A model generated the notes under the pieces. The model did not search any database, had not been told where the DNA came from, and saw nothing but the letters and a program-made list of their open reading frames with translations. A DNA stretch of 64,000 bases from Streptomyces cirratus (lineage in GTDB: Bacteria > Actinomycetota > Actinomycetes > Streptomycetales > Streptomycetaceae), in the NCBI RefSeq assembly GCF_014650775.1, contig NZ_BMVP01000005.1, positions 372,001 through 436,000 on the forward strand, read 5' to 3'. Positions 23,272-31,272 of this stretch are shown here, in pieces (position 1 is the stretch's first letter; every line of letters begins with the position of its first letter). The position numbers were made by a program, and so were the translations under genes.

Positions 23272-25118
23272 GGCCGCGAGAGGGCCAGGACTGCGACGGC
23301 ACCCCCCGCTCCCTGGCCGAGTTCCTGAGCCGGGCCAGCGTGCGCGACCGCTACCCGCACTACGACCTCGGAGCGGCGGAGGCCCGGCTCCTGCGCATCC
23401 CGCGCACCGGCTTGGGCCACGTCCACGCCCACGGCCGCGCCCGGCGCCGTTCCGGCTACGGCTGGAGCGACCCGGCGCGGGACATGCCGCTGGACGCCGA
23501 ACGGGCCCGGCGCGACCTCAAGGCCGTCTGCCTGGCGGTCGTCTGCGACCCGAAGGCCGAGGCCCGGCTCCGCTCCTTCACCGACCGCGGCCACACCGAC
23601 CTCGTCGGAGCCGTCGTCTTCGGCTGTCTGCTGCACCTGGCCGGGATGCGCGAAGGCGCCCGTTTCTGGTGGCAGTTCGCCGCCGGTTCGGGCCGGGCAC
23701 GGACCGCACCCGCCGCGTACTGCCTCTTCCTCGACCACTCGCGGCGCGGCGAGCACCACGACGCCCGGGTCTGGGCGGTCGAGCTGGGCCGCCGCGGATT
23801 CCGGCCGGGCGGCCGCCGCGACCTGCGCGAGGTGCGGCTGTGCGCTCAGGCGGCGGTCCTGCGCTACGTCGACCAGCTCGACGACGCCGACCTGGGCCCG
23901 GTGCCGCTGCCGAAGCCCGGACTGGCCTCGGTGATCAGCGCGTTCCGGCGTCCGGTGGTGCCCGCGGAGCCGACCCGGCTCGGCGCCGGCCCGCTGCGCC
24001 ATCCGTCCCTGACCGCGGCGGCCCGCCTCAGCGGCCGCTCCGCCGGCCCCGGGGAGGCGCTGGCGGAGGCCCGCCGCGCCCTCGCCGTCGTACGGGTACT
24101 GGAACGGCACCCGCTGGGGGTTCGGCCCGGCCTGCTCGCACGGGAGGCGGGGCTGGCGGAGGCGGAGCTGCGGCCGGTGCTGTCGATGCTGTGCGAGGAG
24201 GAGTACGCGTACCGGCCGGCCGCCGGGGTCTACGGCCGGGGGCCGGCCCTCGACCGGCTCGCCGGCCAGGGCCGCACGGGCCTCGCGGAGCAGTTGCAGC
24301 GGACCCTGGCACTCGCGCGGGACAGCGCGGGCGCCGCCGTCTACCTCAGCCGGTACGCCGAGGGCGAGGTCCGGATCACGCAGATGGCGGACGGGCCCGG
24401 GGCACCGCCGGTGCGGGAGTGGGTGGACTTCCGTGCCGCCGCGCACGCCAGCGCCGTCGGCAAGTGCCTGCTGACCCAGCTCGACCACGACGGGCGGGCC
24501 GATCACGTGGCCCGGCACCGCCCGGCCCGGCTCACCCGGCAGACCATCACCGACAGCAGGGTCCTGTTCAGCGCCCTGGACGCGGTGGCCCCGGGCGCCC
24601 CCGTCTTCGACCTGCGCGAGTACTCCCCCGGGGTCGTCTGCGCGGCCGTCCCCATCGCGGCGGGGGACGCCGCCGGCAGCCTCGCCCTCTCCCTCCCGGC
24701 CACCCACGCGCACCGGCTGCGGCACGCCACCGACGCGCTGCGCCGCAAGGCCGTTCCGGTGCTGCTCGCCCTGCTCCTGACGGGGGCGATCCCCCCGGAC
24801 GCCCCGGACGCCGCGGCCGAGCCGGAGCCGGTGAGCGTGCCGGTGCCGCAGCAGGCGGGCGCCGCGGGGATCACCCCCGAGGTCCTGCGCCACCTGAGGA
24901 ACCTGTTCCGTACGCCGCTGACCGGTGCGGGGAGCGCGGCCGCCCCCGAGGGACCGCACCTGGTCAGCGACCCCGCTTCGGCGGCCGCGTACCTCTTCGA
25001 CGCCGCCTGCGACGGCGGGCAGCCGCGCCTGGCCCTGCCGCGCACCTTCGGCCCCCTCAGCCCGGGCAGCCTGACCGCGCCCGGGGCGCTGGTGGTGCTG
25101 CGGGCCTGGGCGGACTAG
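23268..25118 (+). CDS. Large regulator with IclR-type effector domain
   Basis: A 616-residue protein. The first 250 residues are helical, with TPR-like character around A-G-M-R-E-G-A-R-F-W-W-Q-F-A. Residues about 265-325 read as a winged helix (A-L-A-V-V-R-V-L-E-R-H-P-L-G-V and L-L-A-R-E-A-G-L). Residues about 345-500 match an IclR effector domain, with A-H-A-S-A-V-G-K-C-L-L and F-D-L-R-E-Y-S-P-G-V-V-C-A-A-V-P. An Ala/Pro-rich tail follows. Fusion of an IclR effector domain to a large N-terminal module and coupling to a sigma factor is unusual. It could bind a small molecule and modulate the sigma factor, which is inference. The last codons lie inside a 64-bp duplicated segment. Confidence 0.8.
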   Translation: MRPREGQDCDGTPRSLAEFLSRASVRDRYPHYDLGAAEARLLRIPRTGLGHVHAHGRARRRSGYGWSDPARDMPLDAERARRDLKAVCLAVVCDPKAEARLRSFTDRGHTDLVGAVVFGCLLHLAGMREGARFWWQFAAGSGRARTAPAAYCLFLDHSRRGEHHDARVWAVELGRRGFRPGGRRDLREVRLCAQAAVLRYVDQLDDADLGPVPLPKPGLASVISAFRRPVVPAEPTRLGAGPLRHPSLTAAARLSGRSAGPGEALAEARRALAVVRVLERHPLGVRPGLLAREAGLAEAELRPVLSMLCEEEYAYRPAAGVYGRGPALDRLAGQGRTGLAEQLQRTLALARDSAGAAVYLSRYAEGEVRITQMADGPGAPPVREWVDFRAAAHASAVGKCLLTQLDHDGRADHVARHRPARLTRQTITDSRVLFSALDAVAPGAPVFDLREYSPGVVCAAVPIAAGDAAGSLALSLPATHAHRLRHATDALRRKAVPVLLALLLTGAIPPDAPDAAAEPEPVSVPVPQQAGAAGITPEVLRHLRNLFRTPLTGAGSAAAPEGPHLVSDPASAAAYLFDAACDGGQPRLALPRTFGPLSPGSLTAPGALVVLRAWAD

Positions 25119-25193
25119 ACCGTCAGTCCGGCAGCCTGACCGCGCCCGGGGCGCTGGTGGTGCTGCGGGCCTGGGCGGACTAGACCGTCAGTC
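25065..25193. repeat. 64-bp perfect tandem duplication at converging gene ends
   Basis: Positions 25065-25128 and 25130-25193 are identical (period 65). Each copy carries the last codons and TAG stop of the IclR-like gene plus the TCA (stop of the kinase gene on the minus strand). Only copy 1 is used by the IclR gene and only copy 2 by the kinase gene. Confidence 0.95.
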
Positions 25194-26831
25194 GCCCGGG
25201 GTGAAGGAGTCCAGGGCGGCGTCGAAGTGGCTGCGGGCCTCGCCGAGCCGGCCGACCGGGGCGGAGACCCAGACGTCGTACAGGCGGCCGTTCTCGTCCC
25301 AGCAGAGGTCGAACGTGTGCCGGGCGCCCTCCGCCGTGGTGAAGCCGTTCCAGGTGAACTCCCAGAGCGCCGCGGGCAGTCCGTTGTGGGTGGTGGCGAC
25401 GACCGTGCCGTCGCGGTAGCCCGGGTTGCTGTCGGGGCCGTCCGCGTCGGAGGCCCGCATGGTGGCGAGCGGGCCGCCGGGGGCCGCAGGCTTCGTCTTG
25501 ATGCCGATGCGGAACGCGCCGTCCGGGGACACGTAGAAGACCCTCTGGTCGTCGGTACTGCGCTGGTAGCCCTGGGGCACGGCCAGGCTGAAACCCTGCG
25601 GGTCGGCCAGCATCCGGTAACCGGCGGGCGCCCGCTTGGCGCTCGCGGCGGCGGGCCGGGAGGACGGCGGCGGGGCGGACGCGGAAGGGGCCGACGCGGA
25701 AGGGGCCGGGGTCGAGGGGAGCGATGCAGCAGCCGGGGGCGACGAGGGGGCGGCGTTCGCCGGGGCCGGGGAGACCACCGTGGTGGCGGGGCCCGGCGCA
25801 GCCCGCCCCGCCGGTTCCGCCGTCCCGCCCCGCAGCAGCGACGTCACGGCCAAAGTGGCCACCACCGCCGCGACGACGAGCGCCGCCACCAGCCCGGCCC
25901 GCAACCCCGGCCGGGACCGGGGCCGCAACGCCGCGGTCGGGACCGGGGCGGCGGGCTCGGGCGGGACGGCGTCGACGGGCCCGGGACCAGGGCGAGGAAC
26001 CGGGACCAGCGGAACCCGTCCCGTGGCCACGTACGCCGACAGCAGCCGCTCCGCCTCGGCCGCTCCCAGCCGGCGCTCCGGATCGCGCTCCAGCAGTCCC
26101 CGCACGACCGGCAGCAGCGGGCCCGCCTGCGCCGGCGGCCGGATCTCGGCGTAGACGACGGCGTGCAGGACCCCTCCGAGCGAGTCGCGGTGGAAGGGCG
26201 ACTCCCCCGTCAGTGCCGCGCACAGCAACACGCCGAGCGACCACAGGTCACAGGCCGGAGCGGCCGCCGCGCCCTGCATCCGCTCGGGCGAGGTGTACTC
26301 GGGCGAGCCGACGAACGCGCCGGTCTCGCTGATCGTGGTGGCCCCGGCGAGGTGCGCGATGCCGAAGTCCGTGAGCACCACCCGGCCCGTACCGGCCTCC
26401 ATCAGGACGTTCGCCGGTTTGACGTCCCGGTGGAGCACCCCGCGCGCGTGCGCCGCGCTGAGGGCGCCGAGCAGTGCGAGGCCGGTGCGCGCCGTCTCCT
26501 CCACGCTCAGGGGCCCTGCGGCGGAGAGCCGGTCGGCGAGCGAGCCGCCGTCGACGAGTTCCATCACGATGTGCGGGCGCCCCTCGTGCTCCACCACGTC
26601 GTGGACCACGACGACGTGCGGATGCCTGACCTGCGCGACCGTACGGGCTTCCCGCAGGGCGCCACCGGACTCACGACCGCCGTCGAGGTGCAGCTCCTTG
26701 ACCGCGACGGCCCGCCCGAGCAGCTCGTCCTCGGCCCGCCACACGGTCCCCATCCCACCCCGCCCCAGCCGCTTCTCCAGCCGGTAACGTCCGCCGATCA
26801 CAGCACTGTTGCGCGACTCGCCCTGCGACAC
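25188..26831 (-). CDS. Membrane Ser/Thr protein kinase (PknB-like)
   Basis: A 547-residue Hanks-type kinase. Residues about 10-270 form the kinase domain: G-R-G-G-M-G-T-V-W-R glycine loop, A-V-A-V-K-E-L (catalytic Lys), H-R-D-V-K-P-A-N, D-F-G-I-A-H and S-P-E-Y-T-S-P-E. One transmembrane helix follows (about 320-345, L-V-A-A-L-V-V-A-A-V-V-A-T-L). An extracellular Pro/Ser/Ala-rich linker then leads to a compact domain of about 130 residues starting Y-R-M-L-A-D-P-Q-G-F-S-L-A-V-P. That domain is not PASTA and has no named family I can recall; similar tails occur in other Streptomyces kinases. GTG 26831 follows GGGGGAG. Confidence 0.92.
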   Translation of the reverse strand: MSQGESRNSAVIGGRYRLEKRLGRGGMGTVWRAEDELLGRAVAVKELHLDGGRESGGALREARTVAQVRHPHVVVVHDVVEHEGRPHIVMELVDGGSLADRLSAAGPLSVEETARTGLALLGALSAAHARGVLHRDVKPANVLMEAGTGRVVLTDFGIAHLAGATTISETGAFVGSPEYTSPERMQGAAAAPACDLWSLGVLLCAALTGESPFHRDSLGGVLHAVVYAEIRPPAQAGPLLPVVRGLLERDPERRLGAAEAERLLSAYVATGRVPLVPVPRPGPGPVDAVPPEPAAPVPTAALRPRSRPGLRAGLVAALVVAAVVATLAVTSLLRGGTAEPAGRAAPGPATTVVSPAPANAAPSSPPAAASLPSTPAPSASAPSASAPPPSSRPAAASAKRAPAGYRMLADPQGFSLAVPQGYQRSTDDQRVFYVSPDGAFRIGIKTKPAAPGGPLATMRASDADGPDSNPGYRDGTVVATTHNGLPAALWEFTWNGFTTAEGARHTFDLCWDENGRLYDVWVSAPVGRLGEARSHFDAALDSFTPGD

Positions 26832-26969
26832 GTTCTCCCCCTCGACCCGTCCACGGCCATGATGCCGCACCGGCCACCCCGGGGGGATCGGGCGGTGGAG
26901 CCGTCGTGTCGGTCATGTGTCAGTGGCTGTCGCTCGGTTGTCGGTGGGATCCGGGACCTTTTGAGAGGA

Positions 26970-26993
26970 CCTGCCGGGTGTGCATCCGGCAGG
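26970..26993 (+). other. Hairpin in the leader of the flavin monooxygenase gene
   Basis: CCTGCCGG (26970-26977) and CCGGCAGG (26986-26993) form an 8-bp stem with an 8-nt loop ending 7 nt before the AGGAGGGG ribosome site. It could be an operator or could influence translation. Confidence 0.4.
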
Positions 26994-27015
26994 CGGTTCG
27001 AGGAGGGGATCTCTC

Positions 27016-28533
27016 ATGCATGACGTAGTGATCGTGGGCGCGGGCCCGGTCGGTCTGTTCCTCGCTTGCGAGCTCGGTCTGGCGGGCTGCTCCGTCCTGG
27101 TGCTCGAGCGGGAGGCGGAGGCCGGATCCCCGTTCAAGGCGGCGGCGCTCGGGTTGCGGGGTCTGAACGCCGCGTCGGTCGAGGCGTTCTACCGCCGCGG
27201 AATGCTGCACCGGCTGTTGACGGCGTCGGGCGCCGCCGATGATCGCGGCGCGGATCCGCAGGGGGAGCCGTCACCACCGCGTCGCGGTGGCCACTTCGCC
27301 GGCATCATGCTCGACGGCGCCAAGTTCGACGAGGCCTCCCTGCCGTTCTTGCTTCCCGGCCCGGCGGCGGGGGGCCTGATCACGAACCTCGAAGCGGTCG
27401 AGGCGGTGCTGTCCGAGCAGGCCGCCAAGCTGGGCGTGGAAGTCAGGCGCGGCGTCACCGTCAGCGCCCTGGCCCACGACAAGGAGGGCGTCGTCGCCCG
27501 GGCCGGCACGGCCGAGTACCCGGCGCGCTGGCTCGTCGGCTGCGACGGCGGCCGCAGTACGGTGCGCAGGCTCGCCGGCTTCGACTTCACCGGCACCGAG
27601 CCCCGGTTCACCGGCTACAGGATGCAGGCCACTTTCGCCGATCCCGAGAAGCTCAGCTTCGGGTTCAACCTCACGTCGACGGGCATGTACCTCCAGATCG
27701 CGGAGGGGAACATCGGCATGATGGACTTCGACGGCGGCGCGTTCGACCGCTCGCAGGAGCCGACTCGCGACCACCTCCAGGCCGTTCTGCGCCGGGTGTC
27801 CGGCACCGACGTGACGGTGACCGGCGTCGATCTGAGCTCCACCTTCACCGACCGGGCGATGCAGACCTCGAGCTACCGGCAGGGACGCGTCCTGCTCGCG
27901 GGCGACGCCGCCCACATCCACTCCCCGCTCGGCGGGCAGGGACTCAACCTGGGCATCGGCGACGCCGTGAACCTGGGCTGGAAGCTCGCGGCCACCGTGC
28001 TGGGGCGGGCTCCCGACGCACTTCTCGACACCTATACCCGCGAGCGCCACCCGGTCGGTGCGCAGGTGCTCGACTGGTCCCGCGCCCAGGTGGCGATCAT
28101 GAGCCCGGACCCGCACGCCCAGGCGATCCAGGCAGTGGTCCGCGACCTGCTCTCGACCAGTGACGGAACGACCTACGCGCTGGGGAGGATCTCGGGAACC
28201 TCGGTCCGCTACGACCTCGGTGGCGACCACCCGCTCATCGGCCGCAACGCCCCGGACCTCCGCCTCGCGGACGGCACCCGCCTCGGCGACCTGATGCAGG
28301 ACGGACGGGGCGTCGCGCTCGATTTCAGTACCGGCGGACGCCTGCGCGCTTCGGTGACGGGCCGGGAGAGCCGAATACGGTACGTGGCGGGACCGGCGAG
28401 GAACGACCTCGGACTGGGCGCCGTGCTCGTCCGCCCTGACGGCGTGGTGGCCTGGGCCGCCGGCGACCGCCCCGACACGGATGCGTTCGAGCGGACCGCC
28501 GACCACTGGTTCGGCGCCCCGACGACCGACTGA
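27016..28533 (+). CDS. Class A FAD-dependent aromatic monooxygenase
   Basis: A 505-residue flavoprotein hydroxylase of the PgaE/RdmE/tetracycline-oxygenase type, which uses NADPH and O2 to hydroxylate aromatic compounds. Motifs are G-A-G-P-V-G-L-F-L-A (dinucleotide), C-D-G-G-R-S-T-V-R (the DG motif), and G-D-A-A-H-I-H-S-P-L-G-G-Q-G-L-N-L-G with D-A-V-N-L-G-W-K-L. A C-terminal thioredoxin-like domain (R-N-A-P-D-L-R-L onward) completes the fold. ATG 27016 follows AGGAGGGG. A promoter hairpin precedes it and a bidirectional terminator follows. Relatives modify polyketides or inactivate drugs such as rifampicin. No biosynthetic cluster surrounds it, so detoxification is likely. Confidence 0.92.
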   Translation: MHDVVIVGAGPVGLFLACELGLAGCSVLVLEREAEAGSPFKAAALGLRGLNAASVEAFYRRGMLHRLLTASGAADDRGADPQGEPSPPRRGGHFAGIMLDGAKFDEASLPFLLPGPAAGGLITNLEAVEAVLSEQAAKLGVEVRRGVTVSALAHDKEGVVARAGTAEYPARWLVGCDGGRSTVRRLAGFDFTGTEPRFTGYRMQATFADPEKLSFGFNLTSTGMYLQIAEGNIGMMDFDGGAFDRSQEPTRDHLQAVLRRVSGTDVTVTGVDLSSTFTDRAMQTSSYRQGRVLLAGDAAHIHSPLGGQGLNLGIGDAVNLGWKLAATVLGRAPDALLDTYTRERHPVGAQVLDWSRAQVAIMSPDPHAQAIQAVVRDLLSTSDGTTYALGRISGTSVRYDLGGDHPLIGRNAPDLRLADGTRLGDLMQDGRGVALDFSTGGRLRASVTGRESRIRYVAGPARNDLGLGAVLVRPDGVVAWAAGDRPDTDAFERTADHWFGAPTTD

Positions 28534-28549
28534 CGCGCCGGGAACGCAA

Positions 28550-28576
28550 AAGACCCCACCGCGGGGGTGGGGTCTT
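28550..28576. terminator. Bidirectional terminator between monooxygenase and tRNA-Leu
   Basis: 11-nt arms AAGACCCCACC / GGTGGGGTCTT surround a GCGGG loop. It starts 17 nt after the monooxygenase stop and lies 2 nt beyond the tRNA 3' CCA on the other strand, so it probably ends both transcripts. Confidence 0.8.
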
Positions 28577-28578
28577 GC

Positions 28579-28666
28579 TGGTGTCCGAGGGGGGACTTGA
28601 ACCCCCACGCCCGATAAAGGGCACTAGCACCTCAAGCTAGCGCGTCTGCCATTCCGCCACCCGGAC
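28579..28666 (-). tRNA. tRNA-Leu (anticodon GAG), CCA encoded
   Basis: On the minus strand, acceptor strands GTCCGGG (from 28666) and CTCGGAC pair, with one G-U. The anticodon loop TTGAGGT holds GAG (28633-28631), flanked by the CTAG stem. A long variable arm (TGCCCTTTATCGGGCG) and a GTTCAAG T-loop mark a class II tRNA. A genomic CCA is present at 28581-28579. It decodes CUC and CUU. No integrase is nearby, so it is not in evident use as an att site. Confidence 0.95.
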
Positions 28667-28789
28667 CAGGTGGTCGGCCCCGGTTTCCCGCGGCGACATG
28701 GACAACAATAGCAGGGGATCGGGGTGGTTCCGACCAGGTATTCGGGGCGGGGGGCGGCGCTGACCTGCGGGCATGGCGGGACCGGGCGG

Positions 28790-29731
28790 TCAGGGGCAGT
28801 GGATGACCTGTCCCGCGTACGAGAGGTTGCCGCCGAAGCCGAACAGCAGGACGGGGGCGCCGGAGGGGATCTCGCCGCGCTCGACCAGCTTCGACAGGGC
28901 CATCGGGATGCTCGCGGCGGAGGTGTTGCCGGAGTCCACGACGTCCCGGGCGACGACGGCGTTGACGGCGCCGATCTTCGCGGCGAGCGGCTCGATGATG
29001 CGCAGGTTGGCCTGGTGCAGGACGACGCCGGCCAGCTCTTCCGGGGTGATCCCGGCCTTCTCGCACACCTTGCGGGCCAGCGGCGGGAGCTGGCTGGTGG
29101 TCCAGCGGTAGACGGACTGGCCCTCCTGGGCGAAGACGGGGGGCGTGCCCTCGATCCGGACCGCGTGGCCCATCTCCGGCACGGAGCCCCACAGGACGGG
29201 GCCGATGCCGGGCTCCGCGCTGGCTTCGACGACGGCCGCGCCCGCGCCGTCGCCGGTCAGCACGCAGGTGGTGCGGTCCGTCCAGTCGGTGATCTCGGTC
29301 ATCTTGTCGGCGCCGATGACCAGGGCGCGGGTGGCGGAGCCGGCCCGGATCGCGTGGTCGGCGGTGGCCAGGGCGTGGGTGAAGCCCGAGCAGACGACGT
29401 TGAGGTCCATGACGGCGGGCCCGGCGCTCACGCCCAGTTTGGCGGCGACGCGGGCGGCCATGTTGGGCGAGCGGTCGATCGCGGTCGAGGTGGCCACCAG
29501 CACGAGGTCGATGTCACCGGGCAGCAGCCCGGCGTGGGCGAGGGCCTTGCCCGCGGCCTGGAAGGCCAGCTCGTCGACCGGCTCGTCGGGGCCTGCGATG
29601 TGGCGGGTCCTGATGCCGACCCGCGAGCGGATCCACGCGTCGTTGGTGTCGACCATCGCCTCGAGGTCCTCGTTGGTGAGCACTCTCGCGGGCTGGTAGT
29701 GCCCTAGCGCCACCACGCGTGAACCGGTCAT
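28790..29731 (-). CDS. KAS III-like beta-ketoacyl-ACP synthase (FabH family)
   Basis: A 313-residue thiolase-fold enzyme. The active-site Cys is C114 in D-L-N-V-V-C-S-G-F. The catalytic His lies in V-L-H-Q-A-N-L-R-I and the Asn in S-G-N-T-S-A-A-S, completing the KAS III triad. The C-terminus has G-F-G-G-N-L-S-Y-A-G. The family condenses an acyl-CoA starter with malonyl-ACP, or transfers acyl groups in secondary metabolism. It is not in a fab operon (no fabD, acpP or fabF nearby), so it is probably a paralogue. The ATG at 29731 starts M-T-G-S-R-V-V-A-L-G. Confidence 0.92.
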   Translation of the reverse strand: MTGSRVVALGHYQPARVLTNEDLEAMVDTNDAWIRSRVGIRTRHIAGPDEPVDELAFQAAGKALAHAGLLPGDIDLVLVATSTAIDRSPNMAARVAAKLGVSAGPAVMDLNVVCSGFTHALATADHAIRAGSATRALVIGADKMTEITDWTDRTTCVLTGDGAGAAVVEASAEPGIGPVLWGSVPEMGHAVRIEGTPPVFAQEGQSVYRWTTSQLPPLARKVCEKAGITPEELAGVVLHQANLRIIEPLAAKIGAVNAVVARDVVDSGNTSAASIPMALSKLVERGEIPSGAPVLLFGFGGNLSYAGQVIHCP

Positions 29732-29952
29732 GGGCGGGATCCCTCTCGTACGAGTGTCAGGTTCACCCAGCTTTGCCTGCTACCGGCGGGTACGGGTGCG
29801 TGTGACCCGACAGGAATAGGGGGCCTTACTTTGGAGAATTCAGAGGATCTTCCTGCCGGGGACGCCTGGGGCGGCGCATCCGCGAGAATGGGGCGGACAG
29901 GTGCGTGACGGACCGTACGCACGTCAGAGCGACAGAACGACGGAGTGATCAC

Positions 29953-30780
29953 ATGGGGCGGGTCACCGAACGCCGTCGCGTCATCCGGATCCGCGGCGGC
30001 GTCGCCGGGGCCCGGCCGGACACGCTCGTGGCCGAGGAGCCGCTGGAGATCAGGCTCAACGGCAAGCCGCTCGCCATCACGATGCGCACCCCGGGCGACG
30101 ACTTCGCGCTCGCGGCAGGCTTCCTGGTGAGCGAGGGGGTGCTCGCGCACGCCTGCGACCTCCAGGCCGTCACCTACTGCGAGGGGGCGGCCGAGGACGG
30201 GTCGAACACCTACAACGTGGTGAACGTGCGCCTCGCTCCCGGGGTTCGGCTGCCCGACATCTCCCTGGAGCGGAACGTCTACACCACCTCCTCCTGCGGC
30301 CTGTGCGGCAAGGCCAGCCTGGACGCGGTCCGTACGGCGACCCGTTTTCCCGGGCTCGCGGCCGACCCGGTCCGCGTGAGCGCGGCGGTGCTGGGGGAGC
30401 TGCCGGACCGGCTGCGTGCCGCGCAGAAGGTCTTCGACCGAACCGGCGGCCTGCACGCGGCGGCGTTGTTCTCGGCGGAGGGCGAGCTGCTGGACGTACG
30501 GGAGGACGTCGGCCGGCACAACGCCGTGGACAAGATCATCGGCCGGGCGTTGCAGGCCGGGCGGCTCCCGCTGGGCGGCGCGGTGCTGCTGGTGTCGGGC
30601 CGGGCGTCCTTCGAGCTGGCCCAGAAGGCGGTGATGGCCGGGATACCGGTGCTGGCCGCGGTCTCGGCCCCGTCCTCCCTGGCGGTCGACCTCGCACTGG
30701 AGTCGGGACTGACCCTGATCGGCTTCCTGCGCGGGCAGGACATGAACATCTACGCGGGCGAGGAGCGGGTGACGCTCTGA
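29953..30780 (+). CDS. fdhD: Formate dehydrogenase accessory sulfurtransferase FdhD
   Basis: A 275-residue sulfurtransferase that passes sulfur from a cysteine desulfurase to the molybdenum cofactor of formate dehydrogenase. The active-site C-x-x-C is seen as T-S-S-C-G-L-C-G-K. Conserved flanks are R-T-P-G-D-D-F-A-L-A-A-G-F-L and E-D-V-G-R-H-N-A-V-D-K, and the end is I-G-F-L-R-G-Q-D-M-N-I-Y. ATG 29953 has GGAG 8 nt upstream. The formate dehydrogenase itself is not in the window. A small [2Fe-2S] protein gene converges 12 nt downstream. Confidence 0.96.
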   Translation: MGRVTERRRVIRIRGGVAGARPDTLVAEEPLEIRLNGKPLAITMRTPGDDFALAAGFLVSEGVLAHACDLQAVTYCEGAAEDGSNTYNVVNVRLAPGVRLPDISLERNVYTTSSCGLCGKASLDAVRTATRFPGLAADPVRVSAAVLGELPDRLRAAQKVFDRTGGLHAAALFSAEGELLDVREDVGRHNAVDKIIGRALQAGRLPLGGAVLLVSGRASFELAQKAVMAGIPVLAAVSAPSSLAVDLALESGLTLIGFLRGQDMNIYAGEERVTL

Positions 30781-30792
30781 GCCCGGCGCGCG

Positions 30793-31230
30793 TCATTTCC
30801 TCCTGCGCCCCCGGCCGCCCTGTCCGCGCGCCGGCTTGGGATCCGGGGCCGGCGGGTCGATGCGGTGCAGGTCCAAGGTCGCGGGGAGGGGGCTGGTGCC
30901 CGGGCCGCCCGCCCGCGCCCAGGCGATGATCTCGTCGGTCGCGGTGTCGTCGAGGGCCCAACCGAACCAGGCCGCCCTGGCGCCCCGGCGCCGGGCCTCG
31001 CTGGTGGGCTGGACGACGATCACATTGGCCTGGGCGCAGGGGCCGAGGCACTCGCTCGTACGGACCGCCAGGCGCCCCCCGGAAGCGGCGGCGGCCTCCC
31101 GCAGCCGGGCCAGCTGTCCGGCGTGGTCGGTGCCGGGGTTCTTGCGGGGGTCTCCGCAACAACAGCCCCGGCAGACCACCAGGGTGCACGGGCGTTCGGC
31201 GTGGGCGGAGAGCGGGCGTATCCAGGTCAC
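30793..31230 (-). CDS. Thioredoxin-like [2Fe-2S] ferredoxin domain protein
   Basis: A 145-residue protein. Cysteines occur as V-C-R-G-C-C-C-G near residue 20 and S-E-C-L-G-P-C near residue 60, the arrangement of thioredoxin-fold [2Fe-2S] ferredoxins (Shethna/NuoE type). Five Cys crowd the N-terminal cluster, one or two more than needed. The C-terminal 50 residues are Pro/Arg/Gly-rich and likely disordered. GTG 31230 opens M-T-W-I-R-P. Convergent with fdhD, it may serve electron transfer in the same formate metabolism, though no operon link exists. Its promoter must lie in the short gap next to the transporter gene. Confidence 0.8.
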   Translation of the reverse strand: MTWIRPLSAHAERPCTLVVCRGCCCGDPRKNPGTDHAGQLARLREAAAASGGRLAVRTSECLGPCAQANVIVVQPTSEARRRGARAAWFGWALDDTATDEIIAWARAGGPGTSPLPATLDLHRIDPPAPDPKPARGQGGRGRRRK

Positions 31231-31272
31231 CGATGCACGTTACCGGGCCTGCACGGCGGGGTGTTGGACCGT

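Noticed and set aside
28579..28666. tRNA-Leu as an integration site
   Set aside because: No integrase and no repeated 3' tRNA segment is nearby.
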